NCBI GenBank assembly: GCA_028282595.1
Contig: JANQHQ010000026.1
Location: 62,001-126,000, forward strand
Direction: 5' to 3'
DNA: 64,000 nucleotides
Source of the DNA: Chlorobium sp.
Lineage (GTDB): Bacteria; Bacteroidota; Chlorobiia; Chlorobiales; Chlorobiaceae
Part shown: positions 18,705 to 26,241 of the stretch, in pieces
Layout: every line of letters begins with the position of its first letter
How positions within the stretch are numbered: position 1 is the stretch's first letter
Made by a program: the position numbers and the translations under genes
The notes under the pieces: model-generated
Told to the model about the DNA's origin: nothing
Databases searched by the model: none
Seen by the model: only the letters and a program-made list of their open reading frames with translations

Positions 18705-18847
18705 TGAGAGGATCCCTGCGCGCCAGAGGAACCATTGGAGCGCGTTTTCACTTTATATTGAGAAGGTCACGCAAGAAGAAGCGCCCGAACACCCTTACGA
18801 CCTCCCCTTCCTTTTGGGCGAATCCGGCTACAATGAACAACGCAAAC

Positions 18848-20083
18848 ATGGAACGGTGCCCGGTCTCGGGCGAAGAGATCGTCTCCCGGCCGCAGTGGAT
18901 TTACCACCACGCCGCCGGAAAGTATTCGACCCGCCTGCGGAGAATAGGAAACAACATACTGGCCCTTGACGTCGTTGCGGCCGAACCCGTCACTCTCGAA
19001 CAGTTCGAAGGCGATCTTGTAGCGCAGGCCGTCGAAGACTCCGGGCTGAAGAACAGACCGTTCTTCATCCTCTGGGACCTGAAGCTCGTCAGAGGGCTCT
19101 CCTACTCCTACAAACGGGGAATAGCCACGTTTCTCTACCTCTATCATCAGCCGTCGCTGCGCTGCGTGGTTTTCTACAATATCCTCCCGGAATTCCGCCA
19201 CACCGCCGAACGCATTCTGTCGATCATCCCGTCGTCGATGAGCCTCTACTTCGCCCCGGATTACCGCGAAGCGATGCAACTGATCGAAAGCTGTGACCCC
19301 GGCGGAATAACGTCCGGCCGGGAAGAGGAAGACGAAGCGGAATACGACACGCTGAAGAAAAACTTTCTCGGCACGACCACGAGAATCGGCTGGCTGAACG
19401 TGCTGAACGAGAAAATACCTCTCCCGCCGGAGGACCACCCGCTCTATCCTTTTTTCAGCGCCCTCGCCCTCCTGCAGAAGGATCTGACGGAACAGAGTTC
19501 GCTCCATGAAAAGCGAAAGGAATCCCTTCTCGGACAGTACTCGACGGAGATACACAACCTCCACATGCAGCTCTCCTTCAGCGAAAAGGCAACAAAACAA
19601 CTGCTTGCCGATTTCGAGCGGGAAAAAACACGGCTCGGCGACATTCTTTCCGGGAAAAAAACCGATTGCGTTCAATTTTCCACCGCCCAGACGCGGGACA
19701 GAAACGCGTTGCTCCGGGAGTTGTGCTACAGCGTTCACCGTCTCGACAAGGCGGATGACTCGCAAAAGCAACAGGTCCTGCGAATATGCAACCAGCTCCT
19801 CGACGTCGAACGCAACGAGCAGAAAATCGATCTGCCGCTGACCACGACAGATTCCACATTCCTGACCCGCCTCCAGGAAACGCATCCGAATCTCAACAAC
19901 AGGGAGCTCAAAATATGCCTGCTCATCAAGATGAGCTACAGCAACGAGGACATCGCCGAAAACCTGGGCATATCGAGGAGAGGAATGGAAAGCATACGCT
20001 ACCGGATGCACAAGAAAATCGGACTCCAGAAAAACCAGTCCCTGAAAAACTACCTCACCGGCCTGGCCTCCCCGTCCGATTAA
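18848..20083 (+). CDS. Array paralogue B: LuxR-type HTH protein
   Basis: Second paralogue, 411 residues. The head MERCPVSGEEIVSRPQW is followed by the alpha/beta domain (LWDLKLVRGLSYSYKRGI, VVFYNILPEF, YREAMQLI), the linker IGWLNVLNEKIPLP with LYPFFSALALLQ, a coiled coil that differs from those of A, C and D, and a HTH closely matching A (SIRYRMHKKIGL). The open frame extends upstream to 17894 inside gene A, but that part is a shadow. ATG 18848 aligns with the other family starts; ATG 18833 (five residues longer) is the alternative. It begins 143 bases after gene A ends, so it may have its own promoter. Confidence 0.83.
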   Translation: MERCPVSGEEIVSRPQWIYHHAAGKYSTRLRRIGNNILALDVVAAEPVTLEQFEGDLVAQAVEDSGLKNRPFFILWDLKLVRGLSYSYKRGIATFLYLYHQPSLRCVVFYNILPEFRHTAERILSIIPSSMSLYFAPDYREAMQLIESCDPGGITSGREEEDEAEYDTLKKNFLGTTTRIGWLNVLNEKIPLPPEDHPLYPFFSALALLQKDLTEQSSLHEKRKESLLGQYSTEIHNLHMQLSFSEKATKQLLADFEREKTRLGDILSGKKTDCVQFSTAQTRDRNALLRELCYSVHRLDKADDSQKQQVLRICNQLLDVERNEQKIDLPLTTTDSTFLTRLQETHPNLNNRELKICLLIKMSYSNEDIAENLGISRRGMESIRYRMHKKIGLQKNQSLKNYLTGLASPSD

Positions 20084-20202
20084 CGTAATACACTCACACC
20101 TCATCACGGCAGATCATACGTCAATACGACACTCCGCAAAAAGCGAAAAATCCTCTTCCCCTTGAAGTAACGCTATCCACGCTTGCCTCTACGCAGGAAA
20201 AA

Positions 20203-20227
20203 ACGTATTCTTATCTTTATAATACGT
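20203..20227 (+). promoter_or_regulatory. Candidate promoter -10 inside an inverted repeat, upstream of paralogue C
   Basis: A perfect TATAAT lies at 20218-20223, about 40 bases before the start of paralogue C. It is overlapped by a perfect 7-bp inverted repeat, ACGTATT (20203-20209) and AATACGT (20221-20227). A regulator bound there would cover the -10 element, so it is a candidate operator, perhaps for an array product. No clear -35 hexamer is seen. Confidence 0.4.
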
Positions 20228-20263
20228 CAACACGTCGATCATCCAAAACATCCGGAACATCCA

Positions 20264-21523
20264 ATGTCAAGCTGTCCAGTATCAAACCTTCCGATAACCG
20301 AACGCCCCCACTGGAAAACGGTTCACACCGACCAGAAGTATACTACCCGCCTCAGAAAAATCGGCGACGACATTCTGCTGACCTACTACGAAGCCGAAAG
20401 AAACATCTCGATCGAATACATGGACAAGAAGCTCTATCAGAAGGTCCTGGAAGAATCCGGTCTCACCAAAAAGCCGGTCTACCTTCTCAGGGACCTCACC
20501 CATGTAACCGACATCTCCTACGCCTACAAGGTCAACCTCACGCAGCTCATCTATCACTGGCAGCCCTATTTCAGGCTGATCGTCTTCTACAACATTCCCC
20601 CGGGGTTTTCAACGACGGTCGAGACGTTCGCTTCGATCGTGCCGGAAAACACTCCCGTCCTGCTGATGGAAAGCTACAGGGACGCCATACAGGCCGTGCT
20701 CGACGTAAAGGCGGATAATCTTCCGGCCGAGGAGTACGACGACGAGGAAGACGAGCTCTATGCTCAGAGAAAAAAAGAATTTCTCGCCGCGGCAGCCCGC
20801 ATCGGCTGGATGAACATGTTCAGCCAGGCTATCAACATACCGTCGGAAGACGATTATCTCTACCCCTTTTTCAAGGCGCTCGACTCGTTGCAGAAAGACC
20901 TTCAGGCGCAGGAGAAACTCCGAAACGAGGAGAGAAGCGCCTCCGGCAGGGAGTGCGAGAAAAAGGTATCCGAACAGGTGATTCTTCTCAACGCGCAGCT
21001 CGAACTGAACAACAAAATGAAGACGCAGTTCGACCGCGAACGCTCCGCCCTCAAGGCGCGCATAGCCGCGCAGGACATGGAACTGACACGCGTTTCGACG
21101 GCGATCGCGGAAAAAACGGCCGTACTGCAGTCGCTCCGCGACAAGATCGCCGATATCGAGATGGACCCCCTGAGGCGAAGAGAGATGACATCGGCCTGCA
21201 ACCGGCTGATCGAGACGGAAATGATCGAAAAAAAGGTAAACACCGAACTGACCGCCAGCGATTCCGACTTTCTCTCGAAGCTTCAGCAGAAACATCCCGG
21301 TCTCAATCAGAGAGATCTGAGAATCTGCCTGCTTATCAAGCTCAACTACGATACAAGGGAGATCGCACGGTCTATCGGCATCTCTACCAGGGGCCTCGAA
21401 AGTATCCGTTACCGGATGCATAAAAAAATGGAGCTCTCCAAACATCAGTCGATAAAAAACTATCTGACACAGCTTGCCATCATGTGGCAGGGCGAACTAA
21501 CAGAACATGCCGTCGCACACTGA
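20264..21523 (+). CDS. Array paralogue C: LuxR-type HTH protein
   Basis: Third paralogue, 419 residues. The head MSSCPVSNLPITERPHW is followed by YTTRLRKIGDDILLTYYEAE, the alpha/beta domain (LRDLTHVTDISYAYKVNL, FYNIPPGF, ESYRDAIQAVLDVKA), the linker with IGWMNMFSQAINIP and LYPFFKALDSLQ, a coiled coil similar to that of A (LLNAQLELNNKMKTQF), and the C-terminal LuxR-type HTH (REIARSIGISTRGLESIRYR). ATG 20264 was chosen because it aligns with the other members; the frame is open to 20183. It lies 180 bases after B, with a TATAAT in the gap. Function is unknown beyond predicted DNA binding. Confidence 0.84.
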   Translation: MSSCPVSNLPITERPHWKTVHTDQKYTTRLRKIGDDILLTYYEAERNISIEYMDKKLYQKVLEESGLTKKPVYLLRDLTHVTDISYAYKVNLTQLIYHWQPYFRLIVFYNIPPGFSTTVETFASIVPENTPVLLMESYRDAIQAVLDVKADNLPAEEYDDEEDELYAQRKKEFLAAAARIGWMNMFSQAINIPSEDDYLYPFFKALDSLQKDLQAQEKLRNEERSASGRECEKKVSEQVILLNAQLELNNKMKTQFDRERSALKARIAAQDMELTRVSTAIAEKTAVLQSLRDKIADIEMDPLRRREMTSACNRLIETEMIEKKVNTELTASDSDFLSKLQQKHPGLNQRDLRICLLIKLNYDTREIARSIGISTRGLESIRYRMHKKMELSKHQSIKNYLTQLAIMWQGELTEHAVAH

Positions 21524-21616
21524 TACGCCGAAGCCGGAGGAGCAAACCGGGAGAAACCACCGGCTGCACTGCGGCGTGTTCGTTTACCGAAAAATCAAAC
21601 CATTGTCTCCTGGACT

Positions 21617-22840
21617 ATGCAACAGTGTCCTGTTTCAGAACTTCCAATAACGGAAAGGCCAAACTGGCAAGTCGACCACCAGCAGGGAAACTACACGACG
21701 AGATTCACGCTGATCGGCCAGGACGTCATCCACGGCGAAATCATCACCGACCACGACGTCACCATGGACTTCATCGACAACAGGCTTTTCCAGACCGTCA
21801 TCCAAGAGAGCAACCAGACCGGCAAACCGATCTACATGCTGCACAACCTGAACCGGGTCAAGGGCATATCGTTCCTCTACAAAAAAGACCTAGTCAACCT
21901 GCTCTACAACTCGGGCCCGACCTTCAAACTGCTCGTAGTCTACAACGTCGCTCCGGAAATACGATGCATTGTCGAAACCTTCGCCGCCATAGCTCCCGAA
22001 GAATCCCACGTTGTTCTCGCCGACAGCTATCGCGAGGGCATGCGCCTGATCATGGACAGTAAGGCAGGCATACCGGTAACCTCGAAAACCGAAACGGACA
22101 GGGACCCGAAATACCTGGCGCACAAAAAAGAGTTTCTCGCCGCACTGGCGAGAATGAACTGGCTGAACCTGCTCAGTCACCCCATAGCCCTGCCCGATCC
22201 CGATGAGCCGATCTATCCGTTTTTCAAGTCTCTCGAATCACTGCAGTACGACCTGCGGGAAAAAGAAGAGCTTCACCAGCACGAACTCGAGAAACTCACG
22301 GAGGAATACGACAGAAAAATCACCGAAAAAAACATCCTGCTCAACGCTCAGGAGGAGCTGAACAAGAAAATCGAACAGCAGCTCGAACACGAGAAAGCCG
22401 CACTGACCGCCCAGATCGCCTCGAAGGACATGGAACTGACCAGGATATCGACCATCATGGCAGAAAAGAAGTTGAAGATCGAAAAAATCTGCACCCTCGT
22501 TACGGACCTCGACCTTGCTCCGGAGAAGAAAAAGGAAATAGCGGACTCCTGCAGGGACCTCGTGGAAACGGATATCTACGAAACACATATCGACTACGAA
22601 ATCACCACCACCGATTCGGAGTTTCTCTCGAGCCTGCAGCGTCGTCACCCGGCCCTCAACCAGAGAGATCTGCGCATTGCGCTTCTCATACGAAGAAACT
22701 ACAACACTTCGGAAATCGCCCGTTCGATAGGCATCACGTCCCGCGGGGTCGAGAGCATCCGCTACCGGATGCACAAGAAAATGGGCCTCACGAAACACGA
22801 GTCCATCAAGCATTACCTGTTCAGCATCGCGAAGGAGTGA
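21617..22840 (+). CDS. Array paralogue D: LuxR-type HTH protein
   Basis: Fourth paralogue, 407 residues, closest in layout to C. The head is MQQCPVSELPITERPNW. The alpha/beta domain has LHNLNRVKGISFLYKKDL, LLYNSGPTFKLLVVYNV and DSYREGMRLIMDSKAG. The linker carries MNWLNLLSHPIALP and IYPFFKSLESLQYDL, then a charged coiled coil (about 220-310) and the HTH (SEIARSIGITSRGVESIRYR). The start follows directly from alignment with the others. It begins 93 bases after C. Charged residues are abundant and no membrane segments or signal peptide are seen, so it is cytoplasmic. Confidence 0.85.
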   Translation: MQQCPVSELPITERPNWQVDHQQGNYTTRFTLIGQDVIHGEIITDHDVTMDFIDNRLFQTVIQESNQTGKPIYMLHNLNRVKGISFLYKKDLVNLLYNSGPTFKLLVVYNVAPEIRCIVETFAAIAPEESHVVLADSYREGMRLIMDSKAGIPVTSKTETDRDPKYLAHKKEFLAALARMNWLNLLSHPIALPDPDEPIYPFFKSLESLQYDLREKEELHQHELEKLTEEYDRKITEKNILLNAQEELNKKIEQQLEHEKAALTAQIASKDMELTRISTIMAEKKLKIEKICTLVTDLDLAPEKKKEIADSCRDLVETDIYETHIDYEITTTDSEFLSSLQRRHPALNQRDLRIALLIRRNYNTSEIARSIGITSRGVESIRYRMHKKMGLTKHESIKHYLFSIAKE

Positions 22841-22845
22841 AACCA

Positions 22846-22864
22846 CGCGGGCGGAAGACCCGCG
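22846..22864 (+). other. Short hairpin between paralogues D and E
   Basis: CGCGGG and CCCGCG form a perfect 6-bp stem with a 7-base loop, just after the stop of D. It is followed by an A-run rather than a T-run, so on the plus strand it is not a classical terminator. It may limit read-through into E or protect the upstream mRNA. Confidence 0.35.
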
Positions 22865-22901
22865 AAAAACTTCAACTATCGGGCACAACCATCCTCCCCC
22901 C

Positions 22902-24140
22902 ATGAAACAACGCCCTGACACCCGCCTGCACGTCACGCGGAAATCCCACTGGCTCGCGCCCCATTACGAGCAGCGCTACACGACAAAGTTCAGCCTTGTC
23001 GACAGGGATATCGTCTACATTCATGTCGAAGCACATGCCGGGGACGGGAACACGGTTCTGCTCGACCATGTCGATTTCGACATGTATCATTCGGTACTGC
23101 AGGAATCGGGCCTTGACAGCAAGCCGACATGCGCGGTCATCAACATGGACGGCATCAGGAACTGCACGCTGCGCTACAAGAAAGACCTGGTCAATCTCCT
23201 CTACAACCGGGGTCCCGCTTTCGAGTTCCTTGTTCTCTGCCATGTCCATCCCGACATGTTGCTCACTGCCGAAACATTTATCGCGATCACGCCCGACAAG
23301 TCCAAAGTCGCCCTTGCCGAAACCGAAAAGGAGGCGTTCGAAATGGTCATGGCCAGAAAAGCCGGCCGAAGCGGAACGCTGCCCCCGGGAGATCCTGAAA
23401 AGGCGCAACACGAGACGCTGAAAAAAGAGTTCCTCGCCTCCATGGCCAGAATCGTATGGCTCAACCTCCCGAACTACAGGGTACCGGTCCGGGCGGAAGA
23501 ACGCCGCTACAGCTTTCTCTTCGCGTCCCTCAGGGATATGCAGAACGATCTGCGTGAAAAAGACGCGCTCCATGAACGCAGAAAAAAAAGCCTGTTGAAG
23601 CGATCCGAGCAGAAAATAGCTGAAAAAACGCTGCAGTTGCAGGCCCTCCAGGCATTGAACCACAACATCCAGACGCAACTCGGCCGCAAACAGACCGAAA
23701 TCGCAACCGCACGCGCCTCGAGGGATATCATTCTGGCGAGGCTGGCCGATGCGCTGGCCGAAAAAAAAGCCAAGGCCGAAAGACTCCGTCGGCTTGTCGA
23801 GGACCTCGATATCGAACAGGAGCTCAAGAAGCACATCGTCCACCAGTTGTGCGAGCTCTCCGGAACGGCGTCGCCCGGTGCGCCAGGCGCAGGACTCTCT
23901 CCGGCGGAGAAAGAGCTCCTCTCGAAGCTGAAGCAGCGTCATCCGCAACTCGGCGGCAGGGAGCTGAAGGTCGCCCTGATGATAAAACAGAACTTCGACA
24001 ACGCCGAAATAGCGCCCGTCCTGGGCATAACGCCCCGGGGAGTCGAAACCCTCCGCTACCGGATGCACAAGAAAATGGGACTGGCCAAGCACGAATCCAT
24101 AAAGAACTACCTCCTCGACCTCACCGCCGCCATCCGGTAA
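22902..24140 (+). CDS. Array paralogue E: divergent LuxR-type HTH protein
   Basis: Fifth and most divergent member, 412 residues. The N-terminal cysteine-proline head of A-D is replaced by MKQRPDTRLHVTRKSHW. The alpha/beta domain is recognisable (INMDGIRNCTLRYKKDL, then LLYNRGPAFEFLVL), as is the linker tryptophan (IVWLNLPNYRV). The YPFF motif is changed to SFLFASLRDMQ. The coiled coil is Arg/Ala-rich, followed by a Gly/Pro hinge (GAPGAG) and a HTH that keeps LRYRMHKKMGLAKHES. It starts 61 bases after D and could share its transcript. It may have a different ligand or partner. Confidence 0.83.
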   Translation: MKQRPDTRLHVTRKSHWLAPHYEQRYTTKFSLVDRDIVYIHVEAHAGDGNTVLLDHVDFDMYHSVLQESGLDSKPTCAVINMDGIRNCTLRYKKDLVNLLYNRGPAFEFLVLCHVHPDMLLTAETFIAITPDKSKVALAETEKEAFEMVMARKAGRSGTLPPGDPEKAQHETLKKEFLASMARIVWLNLPNYRVPVRAEERRYSFLFASLRDMQNDLREKDALHERRKKSLLKRSEQKIAEKTLQLQALQALNHNIQTQLGRKQTEIATARASRDIILARLADALAEKKAKAERLRRLVEDLDIEQELKKHIVHQLCELSGTASPGAPGAGLSPAEKELLSKLKQRHPQLGGRELKVALMIKQNFDNAEIAPVLGITPRGVETLRYRMHKKMGLAKHESIKNYLLDLTAAIR

Positions 24141-24221
24141 GCACGCCCCTCCTTTCTGGGTAGATTCAACTTCAAAGCGCACCACAGAAGCTAAGGATAG
24201 GACATGAAAGAGTTTCAATTG

Positions 24222-24246
24222 GGGGACGTTCGCAACTACGTAAACT
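24222..24246 (+). repeat. Left terminal inverted repeat of the RAYT element
   Basis: Begins GGGGACGTTCGCAACTACGT and ends AAACT. Its reverse complement matches 25294-25318 except at one base. It is probably the recognition end for the tyrosine transposase. Confidence 0.75.
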
Positions 24247-24316
24247 ATAGCAATAAAAACCTTACCTTTCAGAAGCAAAGCGTTTTCGTCGACAGAGACG
24301 AATCCATAAAAGACAA

Positions 24317-25294
24317 ATGCCGATGCCAAGAGGAGCAAGACTGGACGCGCCGGGAACGTTGCACCATGTTATGGTACGTGGAATCGAAGGAAAGAGCATC
24401 GTTACCGATGACGAAGATCGGAGTTTTTTCGTTTTGCGTATGGGGGAGGTGGCATCCGCGACCGGCACGAGCATCCATGCCTGGGCGCTGATGAACAACC
24501 ATGCGCACATTCTTTTGAAGAGCGGCGCCGTTGGCCTGTCCACCTTCATGCGCAAGCTTTTGACCGGTTATGCCACCTGGTACAACCGCAGACACAAGCG
24601 CCACGGGCACCTGTTCCAGAACCGGTACAAGTCTATTGTCTGCGAAGAGGAACCGTATTTCCTCCGGCTTGTCAGCTACATCCACCTCAATCCGTTACGT
24701 GCGGGCCTTGTAGATTCATTGGAAGAGTTGGAAAGTTATCCCTGGAGCGGTCATGCGATGGTGATGAACCGGATACAGCATGAGTGGCTGGATCGGAATT
24801 ATGTACTCGGTTACTTCGGCGATCGGGAGTTGTCGGCCCGGCAGGCATACCTGGAGTTTGTTGCATCAGAGAGCGGCAGAGGACGACAGCCGGAATTGAC
24901 CGGAGGAGGACTGATCCGATCGATAGGCGGGTGGTCGGAATTAAAGTCGCTAAGAAAGCGGCAGCAGAAGCAATTCAGCGACGAGCGGATTCTCGGGAGT
25001 GGCGAGTTTGTAAAAGAGGTTCTTGATGAAGCGGAAGATACGGTGAAGGATCGTTTACCAGCGATAGCCGTAGAAGAGGAAGCCCGGGAACGGTTGCAAA
25101 GAATGTGCGAGGATTCAGGGGTCAACCTTCAAGCGCTTCAGGGAGGCAGCCGGAAGCGCGAATGTTCGGAGTTGCGTAAACGGCTGGCGTTGGAATATAT
25201 TCTGGAACTCGGGATGACGTATGCCGGTGCAGCGCGTCTGCTGGGGATTTCAGCCGCGGCGGTAAACCAGATCGTGAAGCGTCGTGGAATGTAA
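24317..25294 (+). CDS. REP-associated tyrosine transposase (Y1, IS200-like)
   Basis: A 325-residue single-strand DNA transposase. The Y1 catalytic domain holds the HUH metal motif at residues 62-64 (NNHAHIL) and the nucleophile Tyr121 in LRLVSYIHLNP. The opening PRGARLDAPGTLHHVMVRGI is typical of the long RAYT group. The C-terminal part ends in a helix-turn-helix (YAGAARLLGISAAAVNQI) like those in related long members. It appears intact, with all catalytic residues present. ATG 24317 leads directly into the family motif. This transposase group is common in other phyla such as Deltaproteobacteria, so transfer is possible. Confidence 0.92.
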   Translation: MPMPRGARLDAPGTLHHVMVRGIEGKSIVTDDEDRSFFVLRMGEVASATGTSIHAWALMNNHAHILLKSGAVGLSTFMRKLLTGYATWYNRRHKRHGHLFQNRYKSIVCEEEPYFLRLVSYIHLNPLRAGLVDSLEELESYPWSGHAMVMNRIQHEWLDRNYVLGYFGDRELSARQAYLEFVASESGRGRQPELTGGGLIRSIGGWSELKSLRKRQQKQFSDERILGSGEFVKEVLDEAEDTVKDRLPAIAVEEEARERLQRMCEDSGVNLQALQGGSRKRECSELRKRLALEYILELGMTYAGAARLLGISAAAVNQIVKRRGM

Positions 25295-25318
25295 GTTTAT
25301 GTAGTTGCGAACGTCCCC
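25294..25318 (-). repeat. Right terminal inverted repeat of the RAYT element
   Basis: Read on the minus strand it begins GGGGACGTTCGCAACTACAT, differing from the left end by one base (A for G). It starts at the last base of the transposase stop codon. Confidence 0.75.
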
Positions 25319-25423
25319 TGACGGTGGGAATCGATGAATTAAAGGGATTTTGTTGTATGTTATTTTTAATTGGACCACTTACATATTTTCGCTCACACGA
25401 AAACCCTTATATCGGGAGGAACT

Positions 25424-25771
25424 ATGGCAGGCGAGAAGAAACAAGGCGGCTGGTTCTCACGGTTCAAGAAGGACAAGCCAGCGGAAAGCCCCTCGGCAGG
25501 CACGGACTCCAAGCAGCCGGCGACGGCATCTCCCAAGCCAGTTTCTCCGGCAAAACCGGTCCCTAAAGCAAAACCGGTTGCACCCACCTCAAAAACAACA
25601 CCTGCTGTCAAGCCGGCAATTCCAGCGGCAAAGCCGGTTCCCGCTGCCAAAAAAGCAGCAAAACCTGCACCTCCTCCACGGCAGACCTCTTCGGAAAAGA
25701 AAGCGGCTAACCTGATAAATCCCGTAAGGATGGAGCCCATCGATACAGGCTTGAAGGATATTTATCGGTAA
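25424..25771 (+). CDS. Small Pro/Ala/Lys-rich protein, copy 1 (lacks the C-terminal helix)
   Basis: 115 residues with a strong ribosome binding site (GGGAGGA, 25414-25420). It opens with MAGEKKQGGWFSRFKKDKP, continues with a long Pro-Ala-Lys low-complexity segment (about 35-95), and ends at MEPIDTGLKDIYR. The following gene has the same opening and the same MEPIDT motif, but then continues for a further 45 residues or so. Copy 1 may therefore be a shortened duplicate or a specialised version. No signal peptide. The basic-aromatic N-terminus (GGWFSRFKK) could bind a membrane or envelope surface. The family is not recognised. Confidence 0.7.
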   Translation: MAGEKKQGGWFSRFKKDKPAESPSAGTDSKQPATASPKPVSPAKPVPKAKPVAPTSKTTPAVKPAIPAAKPVPAAKKAAKPAPPPRQTSSEKKAANLINPVRMEPIDTGLKDIYR

Positions 25772-25803
25772 CTCACTTGCAACCTTATATAACAAAAGGA
25801 ACT

Positions 25804-26175
25804 ATGGCAGACGAGAAGAAAAAAGGCGGCTGGTTTTCACGGTTCAAAAAGAACAGACCTGAAGAGGAGCCGTCGGCCGGCACCGGTTCCACACAACAAG
25901 CAGCGGAGCCACCCAAACCAACCCCTGCAGCAAAACCGACACCCGCTGCAAAGCCGACCCCTGCTCCACAACAGGCCGCTCCGGACAAGAACGCTGCAAG
26001 CCGGGGAAACACCGCAGCGATGGAACCTATCGATACGGCTGCATCGATCCAGAACTATATCGACAGCCTCTTAAGCCTGGGTGCCAGCCAACTGAAAATA
26101 GTGGATATGACACTCAAGGGAGTCTCCGACTATCTCGAAAAACAGACCCGGAATCTGAAGCAGAACCAGAAATAA
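25804..26175 (+). CDS. Small Pro/Ala-rich protein, copy 2, with C-terminal amphipathic helix
   Basis: 123 residues: MADEKKKGGWFSRFKKNRP, a Pro-Ala-Lys-Thr linker (about 35-60), then MEPIDT and a predicted amphipathic helix (about 79-118, including SIQNYIDSLLSLGASQLKIV). The helix faintly recalls phasins and chlorosome envelope proteins, but the similarity is too weak to name. The 32-base gap after copy 1 repeats that gene's upstream sequence and ribosome binding site, showing a tandem duplication. Likely co-transcribed with copy 1. Confidence 0.72.
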   Translation: MADEKKKGGWFSRFKKNRPEEEPSAGTGSTQQAAEPPKPTPAAKPTPAAKPTPAPQQAAPDKNAASRGNTAAMEPIDTAASIQNYIDSLLSLGASQLKIVDMTLKGVSDYLEKQTRNLKQNQK

Positions 26176-26241
26176 ATATTTTTTCATTGATGCGCTGTAC
26201 AGGCACTACCTGATCATTGCTAATGGCGGGATCGCGCGGTT

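Larger units (their letters stand above)
24222..25318 (+). mobile_element. RAYT/IS200-like element with terminal inverted repeats
   Basis: A 1,097-base unit bounded by 25-base inverted repeats (24222-24246 and 25294-25318) matching at 24 of 25 positions, with one Y1-type transposase gene between them. The right repeat overlaps the last base of the transposase stop codon. No direct target duplication is obvious. It lies immediately after the regulator array and before the tandem small-protein genes. The left repeat is followed by about 70 bases without a gene. Confidence 0.75.

Noticed and set aside
17894..18847. Upstream extension of array paralogue B
   Set aside because: This 313-plus-codon extension overlaps gene A out of frame and is compositionally unlike protein; family alignment puts the start at 18848.
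17454..24140. Possible CRISPR-like or repeat-array explanation for the tandem region
   Set aside because: The repeats are whole protein-coding genes with substitutions throughout, not short direct repeats with spacers. No CRISPR array or cas gene is seen in the window.
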